A stretch of 40,177 bases of DNA, taken from positions 1-40,177 of the forward strand of contig JAQWFL010000025.1 of assembly GCA_028704435.1 (NCBI GenBank), written 5' to 3'. Below, in pieces: positions 1 to 8,558 of the stretch. This DNA comes from Anaerostipes sp. (lineage in GTDB: Bacteria > Bacillota > Clostridia > Lachnospirales > Lachnospiraceae). Each line of letters starts with the position of its first letter. The first letter of the stretch is position 1. A program made the position numbers and the translations under genes. The notes below the pieces were generated by a model. It was not told the DNA's origin and made no database searches. It saw only the letters and a program-made list of their open reading frames with translations.

Positions 1-249
1 TTAAAGTCTGGACGAGTTTATATTTCTTCACAAAATCATGGATATGTAATTAAGGAAGAAAGCATCGCAAGTGATGTGGCAGAAGTATCCTTCATCAATG
101 TAAATGATAAAAGTATTGAAGGCTTAAATTATAAGAACAAGGATGTACGCACAGTACAATTTCATCCAGAGGCAAGTCCTGGACCTGTGGACACAGCATA
201 CTTGTTTGACGAGTTTATCGAAATGATGGGAGGACAAAAGAATGCCTAG
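1..249 (+). CDS. carA: Carbamoyl-phosphate synthase small subunit, 3' end (partial)
   Basis: The last 82 codons of the glutamine amidotransferase subunit of carbamoyl-phosphate synthase, cut by the left edge and read in frame 1 to a TAG stop at 247-249. This subunit hydrolyses glutamine and channels ammonia to CarB for pyrimidine and arginine synthesis. The QNHGY segment and the FHPEASPGP segment are visible. The latter carries the His and Glu of the class I amidotransferase catalytic triad; the nucleophilic Cys lies off the window. The stop overlaps the carB ATG by 8 nt, which indicates translational coupling and a carAB operon. The promoter and any leader attenuator are outside the window. 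Confidence 0.95.
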   Translation, partial: LKSGRVYISSQNHGYVIKEESIASDVAEVSFINVNDKSIEGLNYKNKDVRTVQFHPEASPGPVDTAYLFDEFIEMMGGQKNA

Positions 250-3200
250 AATAGAAAATATAAAAAAAGTATTAGTTATTGGTTCTGGACCAATTATTAT
301 TGGACAGGCGGCGGAGTTTGATTATGCAGGAACACAGGCATGCAGAGCTCTACGTGAAGAAGGGATTGAAGTTGTCTTAGTAAACTCAAATCCAGCAACA
401 ATTATGACGGATAAAGATATTGCAGATAAAGTATATATTGAGCCATTAACAGCAAAAGTTGTAGAAGCGATTATTGAGAAAGAACAGCCAGATAGTATTT
501 TGCCAACACTAGGTGGACAGGCGGCTTTAAACCTTGCAATGGAATTAGAAGAAAGTGGATATCTTGCAAAAAGTGGCGTGAATTTAATTGGTACTTCTTC
601 AGAGACAATTAAAAAAGCAGAAGATCGACAAGAATTTAAAGATACCATGGAGAAATTAGGAGAGCCAATTGCACCAAGTAAAGTTGTAACTGATATTCCA
701 GCAGGTGCAGAATTTGCAGAGGTAATTGGATATCCAGTAGTTCTTAGACCTGCTTATACCCTCGGAGGTAGTGGTGGAGGAATCGCTCACGACAAGGCAG
801 AATTAGAAAAGATTCTTGAAAATGGATTAAGACTAAGTCGTGTAGGTGAGGTTCTAGTAGAACGTTACATCGGTGGATGGAAAGAAATCGAATACGAAGT
901 GATGAGAGATGCCAATGGAACATGTATTACTGTGTGTAACATGGAGAATATTGATCCAGTTGGAGTTCATACAGGAGACAGTATTGTAGTTGCACCTTCT
1001 CAGACATTAGGTGATAAAGAATACCAGATGCTTCGTACATCAGCATTAAAGATTATTACAGAATTAAATGTTTGCGGTGGATGTAATGTACAGTATGCAT
1101 TGAATCCAGACAGTTTTGAATATTGTGTTATTGAGGTAAATCCGCGTGTTAGCCGTTCTTCAGCATTGGCATCAAAGGCAACAGGATACCCAATTGCAAA
1201 GGTTACAGCAAAGATTGCTGTTGGATATGACTTAGATGAAATTGAAAATGCAGTTACAAAGAAAACATTTGCAAGTTTTGAACCTATGCTTGATTACTGT
1301 GTTGTAAAGATGCCTCGTTTACCATTTGATAAGTTTATTCATGCAAAGAGAACTTTGACAACTCAAATGAAAGCAACAGGAGAAGTTATGAGTATTTGTA
1401 ATAACTTTGAAGGTGCTTTGATGAAGGCAATCCGTTCCTTGGAACAAAATGTTGACAGTTTGATTTATGGTGAATACGGAAAAATGTCAGACGAGGAATT
1501 GACAGCAGAATTAAGTAAGATTGACGATTTGAGAATCTATGTTATTGCAGAAGCTCTTCGTAGAGGATTTGACTATGATACAATCTTTAATATAACAAAG
1601 ATTGATCGTTGGTTCTTAGATAAGATTCATATCTTAGTTGAGATGGAAACACAATTAAAAGAGGCAAAAGAGCTTGACCAGAAATTATTGATGGAAGCAA
1701 AACGTCTTGAGTTCCCTGATTCTGTGATTGGAAAGTTGACAGGAAAGACTGCAAAAGAGATTAAGAATCTTCGTAATCAATTTGATATCCATGCAGCTTA
1801 TAAGATGGTTGATACATGTGCAGCAGAATTTGAAGCAGCAACACCATATTATTATTCTTGTTTCCAAAGCGAAAATGAATTGGAAGAAACAAAGGGTAAA
1901 AAGAAGGTTATGGTATTAGGTTCAGGACCAATTAGAATTGGTCAGGGAATTGAATTTGATTATTGCTCTGTTCACAGTGTATGGTCACTTCGTGAACAAG
2001 GATATGAAACTATAATTGTAAATAACAATCCAGAAACTGTTTCTACTGATTTTGATGTGTCAGATAAGTTATACTTTGAACCATTGACAGCAGAAGATGT
2101 AGAAAGTATCGTTGATTTAGAAAAACCAGATGGTGCCGTTGTTCAGTTTGGTGGACAGACAGCAATTAAACTTACACAGGCATTAATGGAAATGGGAGTT
2201 CCGATTCTAGGAACAAGTGCTGAAAATGTAGATGCAGCAGAAGATAGAGAATTATTTGATGAGATTCTAGAAGAGTGCTGTATTCCAAGACCAAAGGGAA
2301 CAACAGTATTTACTTGTGAAGAAGCGATTAAAGTTGCCAATGAATTAGGATATCCAGTATTAGTCCGTCCTTCTTATGTACTAGGTGGACAGGGAATGCA
2401 GATTGCAATTTCAGATCAGGATATTGGAGAATTCATGGAAATTATTAACCGTCAGGTGCAGGAACATCCGATTCTAATCGACAAGTATTTAGTTGGTAAG
2501 GAAGTGGAAGTTGACGCAGTATGTGATGGGGAAGAAATTATTATTCCTGGTATTATGGAGCATATTGAACGAGCTGGAATCCATTCAGGAGACAGTATTT
2601 CTGTATATCCATCGAAGACATTAAGTGATAAAGTCAAATTTATTATTGCAGAATATACAAGAAAACTTGCAAAATCATTACATGTTGTTGGACTTATTAA
2701 TATTCAGTTTATTGTCAGCAATGAAGAAGTGTATGTTATTGAGGTAAATCCTCGTTCCAGCCGTACCGTTCCTTATATTAGTAAAGTAACTGGAATTCCT
2801 ATCGTTGATTTAGCAGCAAAGGTAATTACAGGAATAAAGATTAAGGATTTAGGATATGAGCCAGGATTGCAGCCAGAATCAGAATACTATGCAATTAAAA
2901 AGCCAGTATTCTCATTTGAAAAGCTTCGTGGGGCTGAGATTAGTCTTGGACCAGAGATGAAGTCTACAGGAGAGTGTCTTGGGGTTTCAAAGGATTATGA
3001 TGAAGCACTTTACAAAGCCTTCTTAGGTGCAGGAGTTGACCTTCCTATGTATAAGAAGATGATTTTAACCGTAAAGGATTCAGATAAATTTGAAGCGGTT
3101 GATATTGGTAGAAGGTTTGAAGCTCTTGGTTATGAAATCTATTCAACAAGAAGTACCTGCAGAGTATTAAATGAAGCAGGGGTCAATGCAAAACCAATCA

Positions 3201-3442
3201 ACAAGATTGAACAAGAATCTCCAACCTTGCTAGATTTGATTTTAGATGATAAAATAGACCTTGTCATTGACACACCAAGCCAAGGCGTTGGAAGAAGTAA
3301 CGATGGTTTCTTGATTCGTCGCTATGCAATTGAGACAGGAGTATCTTGTATCACAAGCTTAGATACAGCAGATGCACTTCTTACAAGCTTAGAATCAGGA
3401 AAAAGAGAAAAACTATCAGTTGTAAATATTGCAGAGATTTAG
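242..3442 (+). CDS. carB: Carbamoyl-phosphate synthase large subunit
   Basis: Makes carbamoyl phosphate from bicarbonate, ammonia supplied by CarA, and two ATP. The 1066 residues match the usual family length of about 1070. The two homologous halves are clear: each opens with a GSGPI..IGQ..EFDY segment (near residues 14 and 560) and contains an ATP-grasp domain with HTGDS or HSGDS and EVNPR.SR motifs. An oligomerisation region lies between them (about 400-550), and a C-terminal MGS-like allosteric domain runs from about 930 to the end. The start is the ATG overlapping the carA stop, inside the carA ribosome-bound region. A terminator-like hairpin follows the stop, so carAB probably ends here. 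It could be the pyrimidine- or the arginine-specific copy; the sequence does not settle which. Confidence 0.98.
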   Translation: MPRIENIKKVLVIGSGPIIIGQAAEFDYAGTQACRALREEGIEVVLVNSNPATIMTDKDIADKVYIEPLTAKVVEAIIEKEQPDSILPTLGGQAALNLAMELEESGYLAKSGVNLIGTSSETIKKAEDRQEFKDTMEKLGEPIAPSKVVTDIPAGAEFAEVIGYPVVLRPAYTLGGSGGGIAHDKAELEKILENGLRLSRVGEVLVERYIGGWKEIEYEVMRDANGTCITVCNMENIDPVGVHTGDSIVVAPSQTLGDKEYQMLRTSALKIITELNVCGGCNVQYALNPDSFEYCVIEVNPRVSRSSALASKATGYPIAKVTAKIAVGYDLDEIENAVTKKTFASFEPMLDYCVVKMPRLPFDKFIHAKRTLTTQMKATGEVMSICNNFEGALMKAIRSLEQNVDSLIYGEYGKMSDEELTAELSKIDDLRIYVIAEALRRGFDYDTIFNITKIDRWFLDKIHILVEMETQLKEAKELDQKLLMEAKRLEFPDSVIGKLTGKTAKEIKNLRNQFDIHAAYKMVDTCAAEFEAATPYYYSCFQSENELEETKGKKKVMVLGSGPIRIGQGIEFDYCSVHSVWSLREQGYETIIVNNNPETVSTDFDVSDKLYFEPLTAEDVESIVDLEKPDGAVVQFGGQTAIKLTQALMEMGVPILGTSAENVDAAEDRELFDEILEECCIPRPKGTTVFTCEEAIKVANELGYPVLVRPSYVLGGQGMQIAISDQDIGEFMEIINRQVQEHPILIDKYLVGKEVEVDAVCDGEEIIIPGIMEHIERAGIHSGDSISVYPSKTLSDKVKFIIAEYTRKLAKSLHVVGLINIQFIVSNEEVYVIEVNPRSSRTVPYISKVTGIPIVDLAAKVITGIKIKDLGYEPGLQPESEYYAIKKPVFSFEKLRGAEISLGPEMKSTGECLGVSKDYDEALYKAFLGAGVDLPMYKKMILTVKDSDKFEAVDIGRRFEALGYEIYSTRSTCRVLNEAGVNAKPINKIEQESPTLLDLILDDKIDLVIDTPSQGVGRSNDGFLIRRYAIETGVSCITSLDTADALLTSLESGKREKLSVVNIAEI

Positions 3443-3459
3443 AATTTAAATGTACAATG

Positions 3460-3500
3460 GGGTATCTTTAATGCTTATTAAAGGTACCCTTAATTCTGTT
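3460..3500 (+). terminator. Probable terminator of carAB
   Basis: Twelve-base-pair stem (3460-3471 with 3478-3489, one G-U pair) with a 6-nt loop, just after the carB stop. The following T-rich stretch is interrupted (TTAATTCTGTTT), so termination may be incomplete. Confidence 0.65.
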
Positions 3501-3503
3501 TCA

Positions 3504-3532
3504 TTGACAAAGAAAATGTTAATTGATAAGAT
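3504..3532 (+). promoter_or_regulatory. SigA-type promoter of glnA
   Basis: TTGACA at 3504-3509 and TAAGAT at 3527-3532 with a 17-bp spacer, immediately after the carB terminator. The predicted start near 3539 leaves a leader of about 27 nt ending in a GGAGG ribosome binding site. Confidence 0.6.
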
Positions 3533-3565
3533 AAGAATAACTATGAAAAAACGGAGGTTTTCAAT

Positions 3566-4882
3566 ATGGATCGGTACACAAAACAAGATGTAATTGATTT
3601 AGTAAGAGAGAATGATGTAAAGTTTATAAGACTTCAATTTTCTGATGTTTTTGGCACATTAAAGAATGTTGCAATTACATCAACACAGTTAGAAAAAGCA
3701 TTAGATAATAAAGTTACTTTTGATGGTTCTTCAGTAGATGGATTCGTACGAATTGAGGAATCTGATATGTATTTGTATCCGGATTTGGATAGTTTTTTAA
3801 TTTATCCATGGCATTCTCATAGTGGACGTGTTGCACGTATGATTTGCGATGTATATGGACAGGACGGACTGCCATTTCAAGGAGATTCTAGGTATGTTTT
3901 GAAAAAGGTGTTAAGAGAGTGTAAAAAAACTGGTTTTAATTTCAACGTGGGACCTGAATGTGAATTCTTCTTATTCCATACAGATGATGAGGGAAGGCCA
4001 ACAACAATTACTCATGAAAAGGCAAGTTATTTTGATGTTGCACCACTTGATTTAGGGGAGAGTGCAAGAAGAGATATGATTCTTAACTTAGAGGAGATGG
4101 GATTTGAGATTGAGGCGTCTCATCATGAAGTTGCACCGGCACAGCACGAGATTGATTTTAAGTATGACAATGCTCTTCGAACAGCGGACAATATTCTTAC
4201 CTTCAAATTTGTTGTTAAGATTATTGCAAAGCGTCATGGGCTTTATGCAAGTTTTATGCCAAAACCTCTTTCTGGTGTGGATGGTTCAGGAATGCATTTG
4301 AATATGTCTCTATGGAAAGATGGACGCAATGTATTTCCGGATTCGGATGGAAAATTGGGACTTAGTACAGAGGCATATCATTTTATGGCAGGAATTTTAA
4401 AGCATGCCCCAGAGATGACGCTGATTACGAATCCGCTGATTAACTCTTATAAGAGAATTGTTCCTGGGTACGAAGCTCCAGTGGATATTTCATGGTCACC
4501 AGCCAATCGAAGTCCGTTGGTACGAGTTCCGGCAGCAAGAGGAAGTGGAACAAGACTTGAACTTAGAAGCCCAGATTCTGCAGCAAACCCATATTTGGCA
4601 TTAGCAGTCTGCCTTGCGGCAGGATTAGATGGATTAAAGAATAGATTAGATCCAGGGAAAGGATCTGTGGAGAATCAATACAATGTTGATGCTGCACAAC
4701 AAGAAACCCTTCCAAGAGATTTAAAGGAAGCAGTTCAAGTGTTTGAAAAGAGTCAATTTATGAAGGACGTTCTTGGAGAACATATTTACAATAAGTATTT
4801 AACTGCAAAGAAGAAAGAATGGGAGTCATATCAGCAAGAAGTGTCTCAGTGGGAACTTAATGAATACTTGTACAAGATTTAA
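3566..4882 (+). CDS. glnA: Glutamine synthetase type I
   Basis: Condenses glutamate and ammonia to glutamine with ATP and is the central ammonia-assimilation enzyme, active as a cytoplasmic dodecamer. The 438 residues fit the short GSI-alpha class of Firmicutes. Visible motifs are FDGSSVDGF near residue 52, the metal-binding GPECEFFLF, SHHEVAPAQHEIDF, the VDGSGMHLN ATP-site segment, NRSPLVRVP, and the ELRSPDSAANPYLA substrate region. The longer GSI-beta insertion carrying the adenylylated Tyr is absent, so control by adenylylation is not expected. The start ATG follows CGGAGG at a good distance. The next gene encodes an ANTAR RNA-binding regulator, an arrangement known beside clostridial glnA. 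Confidence 0.97.
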   Translation: MDRYTKQDVIDLVRENDVKFIRLQFSDVFGTLKNVAITSTQLEKALDNKVTFDGSSVDGFVRIEESDMYLYPDLDSFLIYPWHSHSGRVARMICDVYGQDGLPFQGDSRYVLKKVLRECKKTGFNFNVGPECEFFLFHTDDEGRPTTITHEKASYFDVAPLDLGESARRDMILNLEEMGFEIEASHHEVAPAQHEIDFKYDNALRTADNILTFKFVVKIIAKRHGLYASFMPKPLSGVDGSGMHLNMSLWKDGRNVFPDSDGKLGLSTEAYHFMAGILKHAPEMTLITNPLINSYKRIVPGYEAPVDISWSPANRSPLVRVPAARGSGTRLELRSPDSAANPYLALAVCLAAGLDGLKNRLDPGKGSVENQYNVDAAQQETLPRDLKEAVQVFEKSQFMKDVLGEHIYNKYLTAKKKEWESYQQEVSQWELNEYLYKI

Positions 4883-4917
4883 TGTAGATGCAAGAAGTTC
4901 ATTAGGGGGTGAGAAAC

Positions 4918-5466
4918 TTGGTTAATATCTTTGTCCTGTTTCCAAAACAAGAAAATGGAAGAGCAATTCGAAATATTCTTACAAAGAGTGGATTTAATGT
5001 GACGGCTGTGTGTGTAACAGGATCACAGGCAATTCAAAGAGTGGAAGATTTAAATGCTGGATTGGTAATATGCGGATATAAATTTGCAGATATGCTATAT
5101 GATGAGCTGAGAGATTATTTACCAAGTGGTGTCAAAATGCTCTTGATGGCTTCGCAGATGTATTTGGATGAATGCTATATGGACAATGTAGTCTGTATGC
5201 CTATGCCAGTAAAGGCACACGATTTAATAGACAATGTGCGGGAACTGGTGGATGAGGTTACATTTGCACAAAAAAAAGAAAAAAACAAGCCCAAGCAACG
5301 CTCTAGAGAAGAAGTTGAATTGCTAGAAGAAGTAAAAAAATTATTAATGAGCAACAACCAAATTTCGGAGAATGAAGCCCATACATATATCCAACAGCGC
5401 AGTATGAATAGTGGGGTTGGTTTGATTGAGATGGCGCGGATGATTCGAGATTCGCTTACATATTAA
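4918..5466 (+). CDS. ANTAR-domain antiterminator with degenerate receiver (NitR-like)
   Basis: Small cytoplasmic regulator. The N-terminal 115 or so residues fold like a response-regulator receiver, but the acidic pair after beta-1 and the phospho-acceptor Asp after beta-3 are not visible (VLFPKQENG and VICGYKF stand in those places). The C-terminal 55 residues match ANTAR: VKKLLMSNNQISENEAHTYI followed by a QQRSMNSG..LIEMAR helix. ANTAR domains bind paired hairpins in nascent RNA and prevent termination. The start is taken as TTG at 4918, because AGGGGGTGA (4904-4912) sits 5-6 nt upstream; a GTG at 4909 would lie inside that ribosome binding site. It lies 35 nt downstream of glnA with no terminator between, so it is probably co-transcribed and tied to nitrogen control. 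The target RNA is unknown. Confidence 0.85.
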   Translation: MVNIFVLFPKQENGRAIRNILTKSGFNVTAVCVTGSQAIQRVEDLNAGLVICGYKFADMLYDELRDYLPSGVKMLLMASQMYLDECYMDNVVCMPMPVKAHDLIDNVRELVDEVTFAQKKEKNKPKQRSREEVELLEEVKKLLMSNNQISENEAHTYIQQRSMNSGVGLIEMARMIRDSLTY

Positions 5467-5481
5467 GACTAGGAGGATATT

Positions 5482-6696
5482 ATGTTCAAAGTAAACGAAG
5501 ATTACTTAAAATTACCAGGAAGTTATTTATTTTCTACCATTGCAAAGAAAGTAGCAGCATTTTCGGACGCAAATCCAGAGAAGGAATTAATTCGTCTAGG
5601 GATTGGGGATGTAACACAACCTTTGGCACCATCAATTATTAAGGCAATGCATGGTGCAGTTGATGAGATGGGAAATGCAGAAACATTCCATGGTTATGCA
5701 CCAGATTTAGGATATGAATTTTTGAGAAATGCAATTGTAAAGGGTGATTATGAATCAAGAGGAGCAGATATTGCTGCGGACGAAATTTTTGTCAGTGACG
5801 GAGCTAAATGTGATTCGGGAAATATTCAGGAAATCTTTGCAAAAGATAATAAAATAGCAGTTTGCGATCCTGTTTATCCAGTTTATGTTGATACCAATGT
5901 AATGGCAGGAAGAACTGGAACTTATAATCCAAAGAAAGAAACATGGAGTAATGTAATTTATATGCCATGTACAGACGAGAATAATTTTGCACCAGATTTC
6001 CCAGATGAAGTGCCAGATATTATTTATCTTTGTTTTCCAAACAATCCAACCGGTTCTACAATCACAAAGGATCAATTACAGGGTTGGGTTGATTATGCCA
6101 ATAAAAATGGCTGTGTAATTATTTACGATGCAGCTTATGAAGCCTATATTTCAGAAGACAATGTAGCCCATACGATTTATGAATGCCAAGGAGCAAGAAC
6201 TTGTGCTATTGAATTAAAATCATTTTCTAAAAATGCTGGATTTACGGGAGTTCGTCTGGGATATACAGTAATTCCAAAAGATTTAAAGGCTGGAGATGTA
6301 ATGCTTCATTCCTTGTGGGCAAGACGTCATGGAACAAAATACAATGGGGCTCCTTATATTGTACAGCGAGCAGGAGAAGCCGTTTATTCGGAAGCAGGAA
6401 AAGCACAATTAAAAGAACAAGTTGGCTATTATATGAATAATGCAAAAGTTATTTTTGAGGGATTAAAGAATGCTGGCTATACGGTATCAGGTGGAGTCAA
6501 TGCACCATATATCTGGCTAAAAACTCCAGATAATATGACTTCATGGGAGTTTTTTGATTTCTTATTGGAAAAAGCCAATGTAGTAGGAACACCAGGTTCA
6601 GGGTTTGGTCCAAGTGGGGAAGGATATTTCCGACTTACGGCATTTGGATCTTATGATAATACAGTTGCTGCAATTGAAAGAATTAAAAATATTTAA
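5482..6696 (+). CDS. dapL: LL-diaminopimelate aminotransferase
   Basis: PLP enzyme that converts tetrahydrodipicolinate directly to LL-diaminopimelate, bypassing the succinylase and acetylase routes to lysine and to the meso-DAP of peptidoglycan. The 404 residues match the family. Visible features are the N-terminal [14 protein letters not shown] segment, [11 protein letters not shown], the [17 protein letters not shown] substrate loop, [17 protein letters not shown], and the PLP lysine at residue 250 in [16 protein letters not shown] precedes the ATG. It starts 15 nt after the ANTAR gene and may be read through from glnA. The only candidate terminator downstream is the long inverted repeat at 6771-6836, which also overlaps the next gene's ribosome binding site. 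Confidence 0.97.
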   Translation: MFKVNEDYLKLPGSYLFSTIAKKVAAFSDANPEKELIRLGIGDVTQPLAPSIIKAMHGAVDEMGNAETFHGYAPDLGYEFLRNAIVKGDYESRGADIAADEIFVSDGAKCDSGNIQEIFAKDNKIAVCDPVYPVYVDTNVMAGRTGTYNPKKETWSNVIYMPCTDENNFAPDFPDEVPDIIYLCFPNNPTGSTITKDQLQGWVDYANKNGCVIIYDAAYEAYISEDNVAHTIYECQGARTCAIELKSFSKNAGFTGVRLGYTVIPKDLKAGDVMLHSLWARRHGTKYNGAPYIVQRAGEAVYSEAGKAQLKEQVGYYMNNAKVIFEGLKNAGYTVSGGVNAPYIWLKTPDNMTSWEFFDFLLEKANVVGTPGSGFGPSGEGYFRLTAFGSYDNTVAAIERIKNI

Positions 6697-6728
6697 GAAA
6701 TTGTTCTATTAAAAACATAAATTTTATC

Positions 6729-6748
6729 ACACGTCGTGTCATTTGACA
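6729..6748. promoter_or_regulatory. Palindrome cluster, possible operator for the SorC regulator
   Basis: Two adjoining small inverted repeats lie just upstream of the -35 box of the cupin promoter: ACACG-T-CGTGT at 6729-6739, and TGTCA-TT-TGACA at 6737-6748. GTGTCA (6736-6741) is also mirrored by TGACAC at 6767-6772, over the -35 box. Position and symmetry suit a regulator site, and the downstream SorC-type protein is the obvious candidate. The assignment is inference. Confidence 0.4.
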
Positions 6749-6765
6749 TGAATACTGTGGCAGAA

Positions 6766-6794
6766 TTGACACTCCTTTCAAATCGCGTTATTCT
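6766..6794 (+). promoter_or_regulatory. SigA-type promoter of the cupin-SorC unit
   Basis: TTGACA at 6766-6771 and TATTCT at 6789-6794 with a 17-bp spacer. The predicted transcript start near 6801 lies inside the loop of the 6771-6830 inverted repeat, so RNA from this promoter lacks the left arm. Confidence 0.55.
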
Positions 6795-6836
6795 AAAAGA
6801 AATGAAACGCAGATGTGATTTGAAAGGAGTTTTTTT
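6771..6836 (+). repeat. Long inverted repeat: terminator-like hairpin overlapping the ribosome binding site
   Basis: A perfect 14-bp inverted repeat (ACTCCTTTCAAATC at 6771-6784, mirrored at 6817-6830) is followed by a T run (6830-6836) that ends at the cupin ATG. An inner GCGTT/AACGC stem (6785-6789 with 6806-6810) extends the fold. The right arm contains the AAAGGAG ribosome binding site. On read-through RNA from dapL the hairpin would act as a terminator and hide the ribosome binding site. On RNA started at the local promoter the left arm is missing and the site stays open. Confidence 0.8.
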
Positions 6837-7562
6837 ATGGAATTAAAACCAGTTATTATGGACAGTGGGAGAATCCCTTGGTTCTATCGTCCTAACAGTA
6901 CAACAGGTAAAATTTTTGGAAAAAAAGCATTACATTTAGATGAAGATACACAGATGGTTATTGATTATATGGATTATCCAGCAGGATTTACAACTATTGC
7001 TCATAAGCATCTGTGCTCTCATGGATTATTTGTATTAGAGGGGCAATTAAAAGTAGATGAAGAATATTATGGACCAGGAACTTTTGTATGGTTTCCAGAG
7101 GGAGTTATAGCTACCCATGGAGCAGCAGAGAATGAGGGAGTAAAATGCCTTCTCATATCAAATAAGGCATTTTCTATTGAATATGTGGGGGATGAAAAAA
7201 ATAATACAGGATTAGAAAAAGTAGTTGTGGATATTCATCGCATGCCGTGGTTTTATCGTCCAACGAGTACCACAGGAAAGATTTTTGGAAAGAAACAACT
7301 ATTACTTGATTCGGAAACTGGGATGGAAATTAATTATATGGATTATCCAGCAGGATTTACGACAATCAAACATCGACATTCGACAGGACACGGTTTGTTT
7401 GTATTGGAAGGTCAATTATTGACTGGAGGAGATTTGTATGGACCAGGAACCTTAGTATGGTATCCAGAAGGAATTGAAATAGACCATGGAGCAACAAAAG
7501 AGCATGGAGTAAAATGCTTGTTAATATCAAATAAGACATTTTCCATTGAATATGTATTATAA
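6837..7562 (+). CDS. Tandem cupin-domain protein, function unknown
   Basis: A 241-residue protein made of two near-identical cupin barrels, an obvious internal duplication with an offset of about 123 residues. PWFYRP followed by STTGKIFGKK recurs at residues 14 and 137, DYPAGFTTI recurs, and each half ends in VKCLLISNK..FSIEYV. Each barrel keeps metal-binding signatures: HKH or HRH, then Glu in GLFVLEGQL, then a His after FPEG or YPEG. Both sites are therefore probably competent to bind metal. There is no signal peptide, so it is likely cytoplasmic. The nearest general resemblance is to small ChrR-like cupins, but no substrate can be assigned. It is followed after 11 nt by a SorC-type sugar-sensing regulator, which hints at a carbohydrate-linked role. 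Confidence 0.85.
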   Translation: MELKPVIMDSGRIPWFYRPNSTTGKIFGKKALHLDEDTQMVIDYMDYPAGFTTIAHKHLCSHGLFVLEGQLKVDEEYYGPGTFVWFPEGVIATHGAAENEGVKCLLISNKAFSIEYVGDEKNNTGLEKVVVDIHRMPWFYRPTSTTGKIFGKKQLLLDSETGMEINYMDYPAGFTTIKHRHSTGHGLFVLEGQLLTGGDLYGPGTLVWYPEGIEIDHGATKEHGVKCLLISNKTFSIEYVL

Positions 7563-7573
7563 GAGAGGCAAAG

Positions 7574-8527
7574 ATGGTTGAAGATAAAAAGTTGCTAGTT
7601 GACGTTGCACACTTATATTATGAAAAACAATTGACACAGCAACAGATAGCAAAACAACTCAATGTAAGTCGATCCTTAATTTCAAAAATGTTGGTAAAGG
7701 CAAGAGATAACGGGACAGTGGAAGTGATTATTCATGATGACACGGTTCATGTTCATAGAGAACTTGAAGAACGGATGAAACATTTATTTCAATTGAAAGA
7801 TGTAATATGTGTGGAGCCAATTGCTGGAAAAACGGTAGAAGAAAGTGTGGTTTCTTATGCGTGTAAATATTTAGAGAGTAAATTTGTAAAAACAAAGGAT
7901 GTGGCTGTAGCAGGAGGTCGCATGATGAAAGAAATAGCAGTGACATTTTCTCCTAAAGTGGCGATGGAGCACATTACATTTATTCCGCTTTGTGGGGGGA
8001 TTGATGAAGAATTTTGGAATGCTCAGGCAAATACGGTGTGCGATTATTTTGCAAGTCACTGTGGAGGGTCTAGTCTACAACTTCATGCACCACTAATATT
8101 AGAGACAACGCAAGCGAGAGATATGCTTTTGAATCAGCGTTTTATTTCAAATGTAATAGAAAAAGCAAAGAATGCACAACTAGCTGTGGTTGGTATTGGA
8201 AATGCTTATTCGTATGCAATGTTGGAGGAACATTATTTGAATGCTTCTCAAAAAATGACGCAAGAATATAAGCAACAAATAAAAGGAGATATTATTTATC
8301 ATTATTATGATAAAAAAGGTGAATTAATAGATTGTGCATGGAATCATCAAACAATTTCACTTGGATTTCAGGAATTAAAAAAGATACCAGAAGTCATAGG
8401 TGTGGCATATGAGTTGGAAAAAGTAGAAAGTATCTATATTTCTATTCGAGAAAAAATGATAAATTCTCTTATTATTCCAGCTACATTGGCACAGCAAATT
8501 ATAAAAATGCATTTAAAATTTACATAA
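7574..8527 (+). CDS. SorC/DeoR-type transcriptional regulator
   Basis: A 317-residue DNA-binding regulator. The N-terminal helix-turn-helix is clear at about residues 18-45 (LTQQQIAKQLNVSRSLISKM). The rest matches the SorC sugar-binding effector domain, with VAVAGGRMMKEIA, FIPLCGG and AVVGIGNAYS segments. Family members sense phosphorylated sugars and repress or activate nearby catabolic genes. GAGAGG lies 6 nt before the ATG. It is transcribed with the cupin gene upstream and ends in a perfect terminator hairpin. The short palindromes at 6729-6748 are candidate operators, which would make the unit autoregulated. No sugar catabolic gene lies adjacent, so the inducer cannot be guessed. Confidence 0.88.
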   Translation: MVEDKKLLVDVAHLYYEKQLTQQQIAKQLNVSRSLISKMLVKARDNGTVEVIIHDDTVHVHRELEERMKHLFQLKDVICVEPIAGKTVEESVVSYACKYLESKFVKTKDVAVAGGRMMKEIAVTFSPKVAMEHITFIPLCGGIDEEFWNAQANTVCDYFASHCGGSSLQLHAPLILETTQARDMLLNQRFISNVIEKAKNAQLAVVGIGNAYSYAMLEEHYLNASQKMTQEYKQQIKGDIIYHYYDKKGELIDCAWNHQTISLGFQELKKIPEVIGVAYELEKVESIYISIREKMINSLIIPATLAQQIIKMHLKFT

Positions 8528-8558
8528 AAAAGGAATTCCAAATTGGAATTCCTTTTTT
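8526..8558. terminator. Bidirectional terminator between the SorC gene and ychF
   Basis: Perfect 15-bp inverted repeat (8526-8540 with 8544-8558, 3-nt loop). It begins with A6 and ends with T6, so it has a U-tract in both directions. It fills the whole gap between the two convergent stop codons. Confidence 0.93.

Noticed and set aside
3460..3489. ANTAR target hairpin ahead of glnA
   Set aside because: There is only one hairpin, with loop TGCTTA, lacking the A1/G4 hexaloop pattern and the paired second hairpin; it is simply placed as the carAB terminator.
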